The notes: generated by a model from the letters alone, not told the origin. 64,000 nt of DNA from CAZGCA01 sp964524145 (GCA_964524145.1 CAZGCA010000021.1:1-64000), one strand, 5' to 3'; counted from the first letter of the stretch, positions 42,039 to 52,014 are shown. Numbers and translations: made by a program.

Positions 42039-42124
42039 CAGGATCGCCTCAAACCCAACATGACATCAGAGCTCAGCGTCGGCGCGATTGGCTGTCCGTT
42101 GGAGCGCTATGTTCTGTCCTCTTG

Positions 42125-44170
42125 TTATTGGCCGTCGTTGACGGGGAGCGCGTCGAAAACCAGTACCTCGAAAGGTTCGAGACGGAAAACGTGAACGGTG
42201 CCAGCCTTCGTTCTCAGACTCTGAATCCTCTGGTTTTTGTAAGGGCTTTCCAGAGCATAGTCTGTTGGGACGCCCGGCGGGAGTTCAAACGCTTGGGCCG
42301 CATCAAACGAGAACTCGTGAGTCTCGGAGTCCGGGTTTCGCAAAGTGACGGTACCTGCACGCGGCGTCCAGGCGGCCCAGCCATAGACTTCGAGCTTGTC
42401 GGGATTGCCGCCAATCCAATGCGTGTCCACGAGAATGTCGGCGTTCTTTCTGCCCCACTTAGCGGCTTCGGCCAGATCGTCCCACATCTGCCGCGTCAGC
42501 AGATGCGGTGAGATGTAGAGCTCCTGCAGGCCCGAACCACTGCCGAACATCGTTCTGATCTCGTGTCTGACCGACGTCTCGTCCCGTGGCATTCGTCCCG
42601 GCTCCGCGCGTTCTCCGATCACCAGCCCGTGGTTCATCAGCGAGTTCAGCGGATACAGCGGCCCTCTTTTGACAATCCGTTCGTATACAAACTTGTCCCG
42701 ATACGTGAGCCATTTCTCGCGATGGTTCCCCACCCCGGCAAATCCGGTATCGCCGCCCTGGCGCCAGATGGAATCCGCGTAACGCAACCAGAACGGCGAC
42801 GGCCAGGTCCCCGTCGTAGCGTTCACAAACAGGTCCCGCTTCTCGTCGCGAAGTATTTCGGTCAGGCGGAGAATAGCTGCGAGATCGTCCGCCAACTCTT
42901 CGGACGCTCCTGACGCATACGTCCCCCCGCCCATACCGTCAAACTTGAAGTAGTTCGCTCCATACTCCCGAACCATCCGCAGGCAGGTGTCGCGGAATGC
43001 GGTACCGTAGTGGGGTCCGGCCATCGAGAACCCGGCCTTGTTGGTCTCGAATCCCTGTTTCGTGCCGTGCTCGATGCGCAATTCTTTGGGACGTCCATAG
43101 CCGCCCCAGGGTGATAACCACACGCCGATGTTCGCGTCAAACTCTCGGGCTTTTCTGGCCACTTCAGCAAACCCTCTTGGGAACCCTTCGTGGAAGCCCC
43201 AGAGCGAGTTGAAATCGTCCCATCCGTCATCCAGGACGAACGAATCGAGCTCGACATTTCTTTCAGTTACCAGTTCAAGGCCAATTGCCGATATAGCTGC
43301 GACGGCCTCGTCCTCTGACATGCGGCTGTTTGGGCGGCCTATATTCAAGTGGTACCAGCTGTTGTAATGAAGGAACGGCCGGTACGGGTGGGCCCGTTCC
43401 CGTTCGAGATAGTAGAGAAAGCCCCGGCGCAATTGGTCGTCCGGCACCACCCCGATGACTGAGGAGTACCGGAAGGGCGCGTTGGGTGAAAGAGTCCCGT
43501 TGCGTCGGTACGCGCACCGCACAACGTTCCCTTCGCACGTGTTGTCCGAGAGAGGATGTTCGAAGGCAAAGAACATGTCGCCGGAGACTACCGGAGATCC
43601 CTGCACGCTTCCCGCAACATGTGCGTCGTGCAAAGGCAGTTCGAGAAGCACTACCTCCTTTACCTCGATGTCGCTCGTCGTCGCTTTCAGGGTCACTTCT
43701 TGGCGGATGTAGTTCGAGCCGTCGTGCAGGATTCCGCGCCATTCCGCCTTCAACCCGCTGTCCGCGTGTACGAGATCGACCGCGATCGCTTTCCCCTCGA
43801 GTCGGTCTGAATAGACTCTTGCGTTCTGGTCGGGATCGAGAACCTCGATTCGGGGAGCACCCACAGTGGTCATTTCATTCGCGGGAACCGTTGTTCCCCC
43901 GCCAAGTAACACCTGAAAAGCAGGCCGATCCACACCGAATGACTTGCTCCCCAAGAAGTCGGTCACTGACTCAAGGACGAGGCCGCCACCGGAAACCCTC
44001 CACGTCGACTGGATAACGTCGTTGCCCAGCGTCAGCTCGTTGTCCGCGCACGTTGCTTGTGCCGTGCCGGGTTGTCTGCCGGGAAAGCCTGGGATGGCAT
44101 CTCCTTCGGCGCTCATTACTATGGTTACCGAAAGAGCCACTCCCACAAGACAAAGAAACCGTTTCCTCAT
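42125..44170 (-). CDS. Secreted GH36-like (clan GH-D) alpha-galactosidase family protein
   Basis: A 681-residue exported glycoside hydrolase. Sec signal MRKRFLCLVGVALSVTIVMS; an N-terminal beta supersandwich (about 30-260); then a barrel with HYNSWYHLN, LDSFVLDDGWDDFNS, IGVWLSPWGGYGRP and YGANYFKFDGMGGG, in which the Asp of KFDG is the expected nucleophile for clan GH-D, followed by SIWRQGGDTGF. A beta domain closes the protein. These marks fit alpha-galactosidase / alpha-N-acetylgalactosaminidase enzymes, but large GH36-like relatives have other substrates. The start at 44170 has GGAG seven bases upstream; an upstream ATG lacks a site and a signal. It follows the GH20-like gene by 97 bp, in a run of three hydrolases. 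Confidence 0.83.
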   Translation of the reverse strand: MRKRFLCLVGVALSVTIVMSAEGDAIPGFPGRQPGTAQATCADNELTLGNDVIQSTWRVSGGGLVLESVTDFLGSKSFGVDRPAFQVLLGGGTTVPANEMTTVGAPRIEVLDPDQNARVYSDRLEGKAIAVDLVHADSGLKAEWRGILHDGSNYIRQEVTLKATTSDIEVKEVVLLELPLHDAHVAGSVQGSPVVSGDMFFAFEHPLSDNTCEGNVVRCAYRRNGTLSPNAPFRYSSVIGVVPDDQLRRGFLYYLERERAHPYRPFLHYNSWYHLNIGRPNSRMSEDEAVAAISAIGLELVTERNVELDSFVLDDGWDDFNSLWGFHEGFPRGFAEVARKAREFDANIGVWLSPWGGYGRPKELRIEHGTKQGFETNKAGFSMAGPHYGTAFRDTCLRMVREYGANYFKFDGMGGGTYASGASEELADDLAAILRLTEILRDEKRDLFVNATTGTWPSPFWLRYADSIWRQGGDTGFAGVGNHREKWLTYRDKFVYERIVKRGPLYPLNSLMNHGLVIGERAEPGRMPRDETSVRHEIRTMFGSGSGLQELYISPHLLTRQMWDDLAEAAKWGRKNADILVDTHWIGGNPDKLEVYGWAAWTPRAGTVTLRNPDSETHEFSFDAAQAFELPPGVPTDYALESPYKNQRIQSLRTKAGTVHVFRLEPFEVLVFDALPVNDGQ

Positions 44171-44267
44171 AGCGAATCTCCATGTCAGTACCGGACAGGT
44201 GAGCCGTGCCGTTTCGCCACACATCCCACGGACGGCCACGAGGATGTATTCCCTCGCCTGTCTCAGA

Positions 44268-45305
44268 TTACTCAGTCTTCAGCAGTTTCAGACCTTCCAC
44301 AATGGGAGGATATTCCGTCAATCTGTCTTTCTTCACGGACCAGGTAGTAAACAGGTGGCCGAGCATGTTCGGGTGGTTCTGGCTCTTGGCGTACCGGATC
44401 AGCGATCTTGTCGCACCCACTCGGTTCCACCCTGACGGGATCACCCGAAACCCCTTCTCGATAAACATCGGCACGGATGGATATTCGTCCCTGTTCCCGT
44501 AATGCCAATCGCAGATAATGATGTCCTTCGGGATCATGTCAACCGCACCCGCCGTACCGTTCAGGGAGGATTCCCATTCGCCGTACTTCATCTTCTCCCC
44601 GTCGATCAGCCGATCTCCCCACATCATCATTTCGACGCCTCTCGTCTTCACGAGGTGCAAGTAGTAATCGTTCACTGCTTTCGCGAAAAGCTCGGCGGGG
44701 TCTTTTCCTTTGGTGGACGGAGAATGTTCGCTGCCCAACAGAAACACCTCGTCCATTCCGACGTGCAATGCGTCGGACTCGAAGGCGTCAATCAGCTCGT
44801 CCATCAACCGGAAGACGATCTCATTGACTTTGGGGTTCAACGGGTCCCATTCTCGGCAGTAGATACCCTCGTTATTCGGAAACGCGCCGGGCGTGAGATC
44901 GAACTCCGGATACTTGATCAGGAGAGGGCCCGTTGCCGCTTTCCACGACTGGTGTCCCAGACACTGGAACTGCGGGATCAGTCGGATGCCGTGCTCCCGG
45001 CAAATCCCGACCAGTTTTCGAGCAGCAGCCTTCGAGATGGGGTTCTTCCCACTTCGCAACTCGGGATGAGATTGGTAATCAAACCCGTAGTCGACCTCGA
45101 GAATCAGCACGTCGATCCCCATCTCGGCAAGGACAGGTATGTCCTTCCCCAGCGTCTCAAGAAGATCATCGTTCGTGTAGCCAATTAAGTGTACGGCGCG
45201 CCATTTCCCGACCTGTCCTTGACCAGCTCCTGTCATGACACAACCTGCGCCTCCAAAAACAACAACCGCGATTACAAGTAGAACTGCGAACAAATGTTGT
45301 CTCAC
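44268..45305 (-). CDS. GH20-like (beta-N-acetylhexosaminidase family) lipoprotein
   Basis: A 345-residue predicted lipoprotein; the signal ends in a lipobox (GGAGC) with Cys22 lipidated. The body is a compact GH20-type barrel without the usual N-terminal domain: VLAEMGIDVLILEVDYGF, GIRLIPQFQCLGHQSWK, and the catalytic Asp-Glu pair in ALHVGMDEVFLLG, which in GH20 positions the substrate acetamido group and donates the proton. WGDRLIDG follows. The start is GTG at 45305, with GGAGGA nine bases upstream. It probably removes terminal GlcNAc or GalNAc units at the cell surface. It lies between GH10 and GH36-like genes; the set suggests a mixed, host- or alga-derived glycan. Confidence 0.82.
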   Translation of the reverse strand: MRQHLFAVLLVIAVVVFGGAGCVMTGAGQGQVGKWRAVHLIGYTNDDLLETLGKDIPVLAEMGIDVLILEVDYGFDYQSHPELRSGKNPISKAAARKLVGICREHGIRLIPQFQCLGHQSWKAATGPLLIKYPEFDLTPGAFPNNEGIYCREWDPLNPKVNEIVFRLMDELIDAFESDALHVGMDEVFLLGSEHSPSTKGKDPAELFAKAVNDYYLHLVKTRGVEMMMWGDRLIDGEKMKYGEWESSLNGTAGAVDMIPKDIIICDWHYGNRDEYPSVPMFIEKGFRVIPSGWNRVGATRSLIRYAKSQNHPNMLGHLFTTWSVKKDRLTEYPPIVEGLKLLKTE

Positions 45306-45451
45306 GAGTCTATTCCTCCACCTCTAGCCTTATGCCAGATCATTGTCTGCCTTTCTCACGATTGCCAACAGTGACCTTAACCGTCGGCAGCGGCGTCTCT
45401 CGCCGGCTGGGCATTTGACTCGAAACGGCACAAGTAACGCCCCGCTTGCCA

Positions 45452-47134
45452 TTATCTTACGGTCACGCTGACTGTGTTGTTGTCGTCCTTCTCGAGGCGG
45501 AACTGCTGCTCAACGGTGGATTCGTCGCGCGTGACCTTTGCGACATATTCACCATGGAACCCGCGGAAAGAGAACGTACCGGTTTCGTCCGTCGTTCCCT
45601 CTGTTCTGGTTGTCCATTGCTCGTGAATGAGTTTCTTGAGAGCTGTGTAGGCGGGCTTCGGGGTGAGGTCTTTGCGGAGCAGTCCGCCCCCTTCCAGCCA
45701 GGAACCGGCGTCGCAGAGATCCCACCATGTGACCGCGACCACTGAGGGATGGGCGAAACAAACGGTATAGAACTTCTCGGCGTAGCCGGCTTGAGCAGTC
45801 TCGTCCCATTTCCCTTTGACGTGCGAGCCGATGATGCGTTGACCTGCAGAGGTCGGCGTGAACTCGGTGATGTGCAGTTCCTTCCCGAGCGTGGCGTACT
45901 TGTCGAGGATCGCGTGCACTCGATCGAGCGGAAATCCCATCGTACGGGGTTCGTGGGCCTGTATCCCTATCCCGTTAAAGGGCACGCCGTTGCGTTTGGC
46001 TTCCTCGAGCAGTTCGAAGAAGGGAGGAAACCCGTTCGCCATAACGTAGTAGTCGTTGACGATAAGGTATGCGTCGGGATTGACCTCCCGGGCCCAGCGA
46101 TACGGTTGGTCGATCTCTATGGCCCTGCAATGAGAGGGCTCGTTGACCACTTCCCAAAACTCGATTCTTCCTCGATACCGACTGATGATATCAGTGACAC
46201 GCTTCTTCTGAACCTCGGGTTCGGGCTGCCCTCCGGCCCATGCGGGTTCGCCGGCATTATGGTCCCACAAAAGAGGATGACCTTTCATGCGGACGTTGTG
46301 ACGAGCGCACCAGGAAACGACCTTGTCGGTATACGCGTAGTTGGGTTTGCCGCGCTCTTGCTCGTAGCCTCGCCAGTAGAAGCCTGTTGTCGCGTAGTTG
46401 AAAAGGTCGCGGAAACGTTCCTTGTAAAGCTCGTTCTCTTGTTGTGACTTGAACCGGTCGAACATATAGATGTTGCATCCGAAGAGGAAGTCGTGGGAAC
46501 GCTGCTCGACGACAACGGTCGCGCCCTCTATCGGACGGTCTTCAGCGTCGACGACACGTATGGATGCGTTATCCTTTCGCGTTCTTTCGATTGAGGTGTT
46601 CGCCTGTTCAAGTGTTTTATCCTCGAGTTCCGCTCCGCGCTTTCGGGAGCTGTCTTGCCACTCCCTTTCGCTGCCCGGAACGGGTTCGGCAGCATCCCCA
46701 ACGGGGAGAATCTCGATCTTGTCGAAATACAAGTTCCTGTCCTCCTTACCATCAGCCGCGTCGTTCTGGAAAACGAAGGCGATTTTGCGGACGCCCGGTT
46801 GCGTCTCGATCTGAAACTCGTAGGGTCGCGCTTCTCCCCCCTTGACGGTCACTGTCTCCGCGACGATTCCGTCGACGGATAGTGACATGAGCGGCCACGT
46901 TCCTCCCAGCGGCGAGCCGTACGCGTGTGCGACGACTGTGTATTTGCCCCCCGCATGGAACCGAACGTAGTCGCCATACTCGCCGTTAGACCAGAGATTC
47001 CACGAACCTCGGTGCATGCCGCCAGCCGTCTTCACACGTGCCCGGCCGGCCTGGATGGTGAGCGCGAAGGCGGTGTTGCCAAGCATTACCAGAATGAGTG
47101 TGGCCGTAACGGTGCACACCGCAAAACGTCTCAC
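45452..47134 (-). CDS. Secreted GH10 endo-beta-1,4-xylanase family protein with N-terminal carbohydrate-binding domain
   Basis: A 560-residue exported enzyme. Sec signal (about 1-24); a beta-sandwich at about 28-145 (SNGEYGDYVRFHAGGKYTV, LYFDKIEILPV) resembling CBM60-type xylan-binding domains; a linker; then a GH10 barrel from about 215 to 490. Catalytic residues are visible: the acid/base Glu in EFWEVVNEPSH and the nucleophile Glu in ELHITEFTPTS, with KGHPLLWDHN and AVTWWDLCDAGSWL as supporting blocks. A short beta domain (TGTFSFRGFHGEYVAKV) ends the protein. The start is GTG at 47134 after GTGAGGA. Cuts xylan or a related beta-1,4-linked glycan internally. It sits upstream of the GH20-like and GH36-like genes. 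Confidence 0.9.
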   Translation of the reverse strand: MRRFAVCTVTATLILVMLGNTAFALTIQAGRARVKTAGGMHRGSWNLWSNGEYGDYVRFHAGGKYTVVAHAYGSPLGGTWPLMSLSVDGIVAETVTVKGGEARPYEFQIETQPGVRKIAFVFQNDAADGKEDRNLYFDKIEILPVGDAAEPVPGSEREWQDSSRKRGAELEDKTLEQANTSIERTRKDNASIRVVDAEDRPIEGATVVVEQRSHDFLFGCNIYMFDRFKSQQENELYKERFRDLFNYATTGFYWRGYEQERGKPNYAYTDKVVSWCARHNVRMKGHPLLWDHNAGEPAWAGGQPEPEVQKKRVTDIISRYRGRIEFWEVVNEPSHCRAIEIDQPYRWAREVNPDAYLIVNDYYVMANGFPPFFELLEEAKRNGVPFNGIGIQAHEPRTMGFPLDRVHAILDKYATLGKELHITEFTPTSAGQRIIGSHVKGKWDETAQAGYAEKFYTVCFAHPSVVAVTWWDLCDAGSWLEGGGLLRKDLTPKPAYTALKKLIHEQWTTRTEGTTDETGTFSFRGFHGEYVAKVTRDESTVEQQFRLEKDDNNTVSVTVR

Positions 47135-47235
47135 TTTGTCCTCACTCCCTGTTCAGTGTCGGAGACAGCCACCCTTCTTGGACCGATTTCAGTTTCCTTG
47201 GCGAGTCTCCCTTTGGAACCCAAGTGCGACCGGCT

Positions 47236-48336
47236 TCATTCGTAATACCGTATTTCCATGCCTCGGCTTTCGAGTTCGTTGAGGAAAGGATCGGGGTGTT
47301 CTATGAGACGTTCCGGAGAGTAGACGCCTCCGGGCAGATGGTCGAACGTGCCCTTTCCCAGCCACAGCATTGTTTGCAGGCACGGGCAGGACGTGGCAAA
47401 CGCGAGGTGGCCAACGTAGGTGTAGTACACGTGTTTGTCGTTCCCCTTGTCGGTACCCCACACCTCGACCCGGCCGACGGATTTGTCAGGGGACTTCTTG
47501 CTCTGAAACAGCGGCACGATGGGATTGAGCATCTTTAACAGGCGCACGCGCCGCTCGTGCGTCGATGTCAGCTTCAGCCTGCCCAGGAACGCTACGAACT
47601 GAAAACCGAACGGCGGCGCGGCACCGCCGTGCACGCTCACGTATTCGAGCCCGTCAAGGTTCCTCGGGATGCTGACCGATTCGGCGTGTCCTGTATACCA
47701 CGTTGGTATCGTGCCTACCGGCTCGGGGAACTCGACTATCTTCTTGTCTCTTCCGCAGGGGACGTATTCCTCGTGACCGTCCCGCCACTGGAGCGTTTTG
47801 CCGGACATCAGATGCAGGACGTGGAGCAGGTTCGCGGGGCCTACCGGTTCATTCGAGCCGGCTGCCCAGTTGACGGCGATCCTCTTCGGGCAGTCCATCG
47901 CCATGTACCCTTTCCTGGCGAGTATCTGCGTTAGCCCGGGCGAGTTCCCGAACCCGGTAAGAATCTTCACGCCCGCCCGCCTGGCGTCCTCTTCGAGTTT
48001 CGCAACCTTCAAGTACGCGTCATAATCGTCCGCGATAGAGATATAATGGACTCGTGCGTCGACAGCCGCTTGTGCGACGGGCTTCTCAAACCGGTAGAAC
48101 GGTCCCACGTAGCTGAGCACCAGGTCGTGCTCGGCCATCGCGTCAACCAGCGATTCGTGCTGCGTGACGTCGATCTTCGTTCCCGAAAACTTGCCGCCGG
48201 CATCGCGCGCTCTCGAGATGGCCTTCCGCTCGTCGAGATCGGCAAGCGTCACCTCTGCGATCTCCGCTTCGGGTCTCATCAGGTCGACCATGGACACGGC
48301 CATGTCTCCCGCGCCGCCGAGAAACAGCACTCTCAT
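47236..48336 (-). CDS. Saccharopine-dehydrogenase-family oxidoreductase
   Basis: A 366-residue cytoplasmic protein with a Rossmann fold starting at residue 1: VLFLGGAGDMAVSMVDLM, then TLADLDERKAISRARDAG as the NAD(P)-ribose strand, LVLSYVGPFYRFEKPVAQAA and a GFGNSPGLTQILARKGY block typical of the saccharopine dehydrogenase / homospermidine synthase-like family. The second half carries the substrate domain (CPCLQTMLWLGKGTF). Such proteins in this kind of genome have no assigned substrate; lysine metabolism is not implied. AAAGGAGG upstream of the ATG gives a strong ribosome site. It lies 161 bp after the propeller-methyltransferase gene and 101 bp before the xylanase, all on the same strand. 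Confidence 0.87.
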   Translation of the reverse strand: MRVLFLGGAGDMAVSMVDLMRPEAEIAEVTLADLDERKAISRARDAGGKFSGTKIDVTQHESLVDAMAEHDLVLSYVGPFYRFEKPVAQAAVDARVHYISIADDYDAYLKVAKLEEDARRAGVKILTGFGNSPGLTQILARKGYMAMDCPKRIAVNWAAGSNEPVGPANLLHVLHLMSGKTLQWRDGHEEYVPCGRDKKIVEFPEPVGTIPTWYTGHAESVSIPRNLDGLEYVSVHGGAAPPFGFQFVAFLGRLKLTSTHERRVRLLKMLNPIVPLFQSKKSPDKSVGRVEVWGTDKGNDKHVYYTYVGHLAFATSCPCLQTMLWLGKGTFDHLPGGVYSPERLIEHPDPFLNELESRGMEIRYYE

Positions 48337-48497
48337 CCCAGCCTCCTTTCGGCAGCCCGATCAGCCTTCGAGCTATTAGCGAAATACGCTTTCGCCATCC
48401 AGGGCAACCCCCGGCATAACGATATCAAATTTCGTCTGCAGACGCCAGCGACGCCACGCCGTTTATCAGTGGCGCTATACTTGCCTCTGCCTCGTGG

Positions 48498-51400
48498 TCA
48501 AAGAGGTTCGGAGCCTGAGAGTGCGCGCGGCACAAACGCGATAGACGTCTGCATCGGATAGCTGCAGGTGCAGCCCGAGCTTGATTCGGGAATCACTATC
48601 ACCCCTCCGACAGCGATGATGTTGAGCCAACATCCTGGTCGTGTGATATGTGTCAACTTGATCCCGCTCGTCTTGTCGACGTCCAGCGGGTACATGCGCG
48701 GGTTGTCGCCTCTGCCGTAGAGGTAATGGGCGGATCCCGTCAGGCCGCCGCACCCGTGTCCGCCGCGGTACGCGACGTACTCGCCTCGTTTGCCGGTGAG
48801 CAGGTCGAAACTGTACGGCCGCGAGTAGATCGTTGTTCCGACGATGACGGGATGCTGCCATTGCTCGCCGTGGGAGCCGCCGATTGGGCCGGGATTGTGT
48901 CCGCGGATGTCGGTACCCAAGTAGTTGTTCTCCCATTTCGGAGCCCCGGTGTCGGCATGGAAGGCGAACAGTCCGTAATAGATCCGGTCGTCGCGATTGT
49001 ACGAGCCCGTAGCGAGCAGGGTGTTCTCGGCGACGTTGAGAAACATGATGTGTTGGAACGGGAACTCGAACGGCGTTTCGTACACCTTCTTGCCGGTGCT
49101 GATGTCGAGAGCGACGAGGTATGTATCGCTTTTGCAGAAGACGTGCACGCCGACCCTGCCGTCATCGTCGTCAAAGGTCTTCTTGTTGCGACTTTCGATA
49201 AAGTACATCCTGCCGTCGTACACGGCGATAGCGTTGTTCATAATGGTGCCATTCCGGTACGTCCAAAGTTTCTTGCCCGTATGTCGGTCGACAGAAAAGA
49301 GGTAATCGCTCACAATCACGGGCCGGAAATCGCCCTCGATCATGTTGACGGTGGCCTTGCTGAGGTTCTTGAACGACGCGCCCTGTTTCTGGCCGCTGCC
49401 AAAGAGCTGGTCGCCTACCTGGTCAAGGTACCCCCAGTCGTGCGGGTCGTCCGAAAGCTGCGGGAGGTTCAGCGTGAGCATGTGCGCTCCATTAGCAACA
49501 TCGACGGCCCAACATTCGTCTTCAACAGCGATGTATACGTAGTCGTCCACGGCCAGCATGTACCCACAGTTCTTGATGATGCCGACCCGTCTCGAGTTCG
49601 GAACGTGCAGGTCCCAGAGTCCCGTCCCGTTGTATGCGTCCAGCGCGATGATCCGGTCGTTGGCAGGAACGAAGACGCGCCCGTTTTTGAACAGCGGCGA
49701 CATCGGACGGTGGTGGCGGTCGATGATCCGGCGAGGGCCGGGCTCGCCGAACCATTGGACTTCCGTCGGCCCGCGGAGTTCGTCTTTGCTGCAGGCGGTA
49801 TGTGCGGGATTGGCGTAGAGCTGCGTCCACTCGCCGCCGCCCGGTACGCTCCCGCGACGGATCACGCCCCACAGCCCATTCTCTTCCACGATTTCCGAGT
49901 CGGAAACGGGCGCTTTGTCGAGCCACTGTTTCAGGGTCGATTCCCGCAACTTCGGACTGCGCCCGCCGTCGTCCTCGGGCCGGCCGATGCACGCCATCCC
50001 GCCGTATGGTCTGAGCACACGACACACTTCGGCAGATGACGGCGGCAGTTTGCCGGAGGCGACGGTCTGGTCGCAGGCAACCACGTTGGCAAAGTAGCTG
50101 GTATACGGCAGGTCGTCCAGCGAGCCGTGGTGTACGGTAACCCGGACACCGTAGAGACCGGTCTTGTCAAGCGCCGCCCGGGCTGCCGCGACTTTCTTCG
50201 CATCCTCCTCGACGCCGACGATCTGCAGGTCCGTCCGTTTCGCCAGCTCGTACGCGAGGCGGCCTTCCCCGCAGCTGAGCACGAGACAGTATCCTTTCTT
50301 CACGGGCTCGTCCTCCCCCAATGGGTACGCCGTGTCAATGATTTGTTTTGCTGCCCGCTCGTAGAGCTGTGTCAGATCGTCTTCGGGATAAGGTGCCGGA
50401 TCTGTTCCCGGCCGGACAACGTATTCCCGTTCGACCCGTCCCGGCCTGAAACAGTGAATCGCTCCCTGGTCCGTGCTGACGAACAACGCGCCGTTGGCTG
50501 CGCACAACCCATACGCGTTGCCCGTGACATCGCCGGCCCACACCTCGCTGCCGTCGGAGGCGCTGAGCGCCGCGACCTTGTTATCGCCTCCGGCAAACAG
50601 TACGTCGCCTGCCAGGATAAGCGAATACGGGTAGTTGCAGTCGTGTTTCCAGAGAAAGCACTCCTGCATCGACTTGGTGAGGCCGGCGATCGACCTCTCG
50701 GCCTCCCTCATTTCGGTTCTGAGCTGCCCGCGTTCCGCGTTTTTGCCCTTGCCGAGCTTCTCGATGCGGTCTTTCAGCCTATTGAAACGTTTTCTCTGAA
50801 CGTTGCGTTCCTTCGCGAGCTGAATGTACCGCGTCCGGTCAAGAGCAGACAACGACTCTTTCGAGTGCAGGTACGCGACGCCTTGATTCACGATCATACG
50901 AAGTCCGTCGAAGGTGGCAATGCTCTCTTTGGAATCGGTTTCGGTAAGGTCCAGTTGGCCGCTCGTCCTGCCGGGTCCGCTCACCATCGTTTCGTCCGCC
51001 AGCAACGCATACGCGCCGCCCTGGCCCTGCAGCACGCCGAGGGGCTTGCCGTCCTCGCGGCTGAACAGTGCGGGAGTCGTTCTGCCGCTGGGCACAAAGA
51101 GCCGGGTCGGCGACGCGAGAAGGTATCCCTGCGGGGAGATCGCGCTCGTTTTGTTCTGCCACAGCACCTTGCCGTCGCGCGCTCTGAGCGCCGAACGGTA
51201 GACGTCTTGCGAAGGGAACACTCCGGCGCAGTAGTACGCCGTGTCGCCGTCCACCAGGACGCCGGTCCTGAGTGGCCGGGCGGAGATCATTCTGCCGTTG
51301 CCGGGTATGCGGTGGTCGTTCGGGTCGGGTGCGTGTGTCCACAGAAGCTTGCCTTTGGTCGCAGAGAGAACGTAAACCCGGCCGTCGTCCGAACCGACGT

Positions 51401-51818
51401 AGACCCGGTCGTCGTGAACGGCAGGCGCCAAACGCACGGGACCCTCAGTGAAGAACGTCCAGCGTTCCTTGCCCGTTGCGGCGTCGAGTGCGTACACCTT
51501 GTCGTCCGCCGACGAGCCGAAGTAGAGCGTGCCGCCCTCGACGACGGGATGAAAAGCCCGGTCGTAGGTGACCAGCGGCCGGAGCCCCCTCAGATTGTGC
51601 CAGAAATCCTGTTTCGCAGGCGGCGGCCAGGCGGGCCGCGGCGCGTGACGCGACTGGTACACCCAGGTTTCCGTAAGGGGAAGTTTCAGTTGCTCCGTGG
51701 TCACGCCGCTGCGGGCGTTGTCATGTTGGTAGGTCGGCCAATCGGCGGCCCGAACCGCACCGGACATCATCATGAGAACGGCGACAAATAGCCAGGCAAT
51801 TGATCGAAGACGTGGCAT
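48498..51818 (-). CDS. Exported PQQ-type beta-propeller protein with an internal SAM-methyltransferase domain
   Basis: A 1,106-residue protein. A Sec signal (RLRSIAWLFVAVLMMMSGAV) leads to DWPTYQHDNARSG, the usual opening of PQQ/BamB-like propellers. Propeller 1 (about 25-470) has blades such as VYALDAATGKERWTF and VYVLSATKGKLLWT, plus a charged coiled-coil insertion at about 330-395. Residues about 476-656 form a class I methyltransferase: CLVLSCGEGRLAYELAK (SAM loop), LQIVGVEEDAKKVAAARAAL, VVACDQTV and EVCRVLRPYGGMACIG. Propeller 2 (about 665-1100) follows and ends in a Cys-x-Cys segment (SGCTCSYPMQTSIAF). The start at 51818 has AAAGGA seven to eight bases upstream. An exported methyltransferase has no obvious SAM supply, so the domain may be a ligand sensor. 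Confidence 0.85.
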   Translation of the reverse strand: MPRLRSIAWLFVAVLMMMSGAVRAADWPTYQHDNARSGVTTEQLKLPLTETWVYQSRHAPRPAWPPPAKQDFWHNLRGLRPLVTYDRAFHPVVEGGTLYFGSSADDKVYALDAATGKERWTFFTEGPVRLAPAVHDDRVYVGSDDGRVYVLSATKGKLLWTHAPDPNDHRIPGNGRMISARPLRTGVLVDGDTAYYCAGVFPSQDVYRSALRARDGKVLWQNKTSAISPQGYLLASPTRLFVPSGRTTPALFSREDGKPLGVLQGQGGAYALLADETMVSGPGRTSGQLDLTETDSKESIATFDGLRMIVNQGVAYLHSKESLSALDRTRYIQLAKERNVQRKRFNRLKDRIEKLGKGKNAERGQLRTEMREAERSIAGLTKSMQECFLWKHDCNYPYSLILAGDVLFAGGDNKVAALSASDGSEVWAGDVTGNAYGLCAANGALFVSTDQGAIHCFRPGRVEREYVVRPGTDPAPYPEDDLTQLYERAAKQIIDTAYPLGEDEPVKKGYCLVLSCGEGRLAYELAKRTDLQIVGVEEDAKKVAAARAALDKTGLYGVRVTVHHGSLDDLPYTSYFANVVACDQTVASGKLPPSSAEVCRVLRPYGGMACIGRPEDDGGRSPKLRESTLKQWLDKAPVSDSEIVEENGLWGVIRRGSVPGGGEWTQLYANPAHTACSKDELRGPTEVQWFGEPGPRRIIDRHHRPMSPLFKNGRVFVPANDRIIALDAYNGTGLWDLHVPNSRRVGIIKNCGYMLAVDDYVYIAVEDECWAVDVANGAHMLTLNLPQLSDDPHDWGYLDQVGDQLFGSGQKQGASFKNLSKATVNMIEGDFRPVIVSDYLFSVDRHTGKKLWTYRNGTIMNNAIAVYDGRMYFIESRNKKTFDDDDGRVGVHVFCKSDTYLVALDISTGKKVYETPFEFPFQHIMFLNVAENTLLATGSYNRDDRIYYGLFAFHADTGAPKWENNYLGTDIRGHNPGPIGGSHGEQWQHPVIVGTTIYSRPYSFDLLTGKRGEYVAYRGGHGCGGLTGSAHYLYGRGDNPRMYPLDVDKTSGIKLTHITRPGCWLNIIAVGGVIVIPESSSGCTCSYPMQTSIAFVPRALSGSEPL

Positions 51819-52014
51819 GGCAGTTCCTTTCATTCTGCGTAAATGACGGTACAAGACTACAGCAGGTGGCATAACAGAACCGCGTCACCCGCTCCCCCAG
51901 TATAGCCACGTGCTCGACGGAATGCAACTATGGCCATGGCAGCGCGGTAGGCAGAATGAAGCCACCGTTTCTCGCACCACGTGCATGTGTTGTCGAGTAT
52001 GAAAGCCCCTTGGC

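Noticed and set aside
50127..51791. 554-codon and similar plus-strand frames across the propeller gene
   Set aside because: They are shadows of the propeller-methyltransferase gene, whose blades and methyltransferase motifs are convincing on the other strand.
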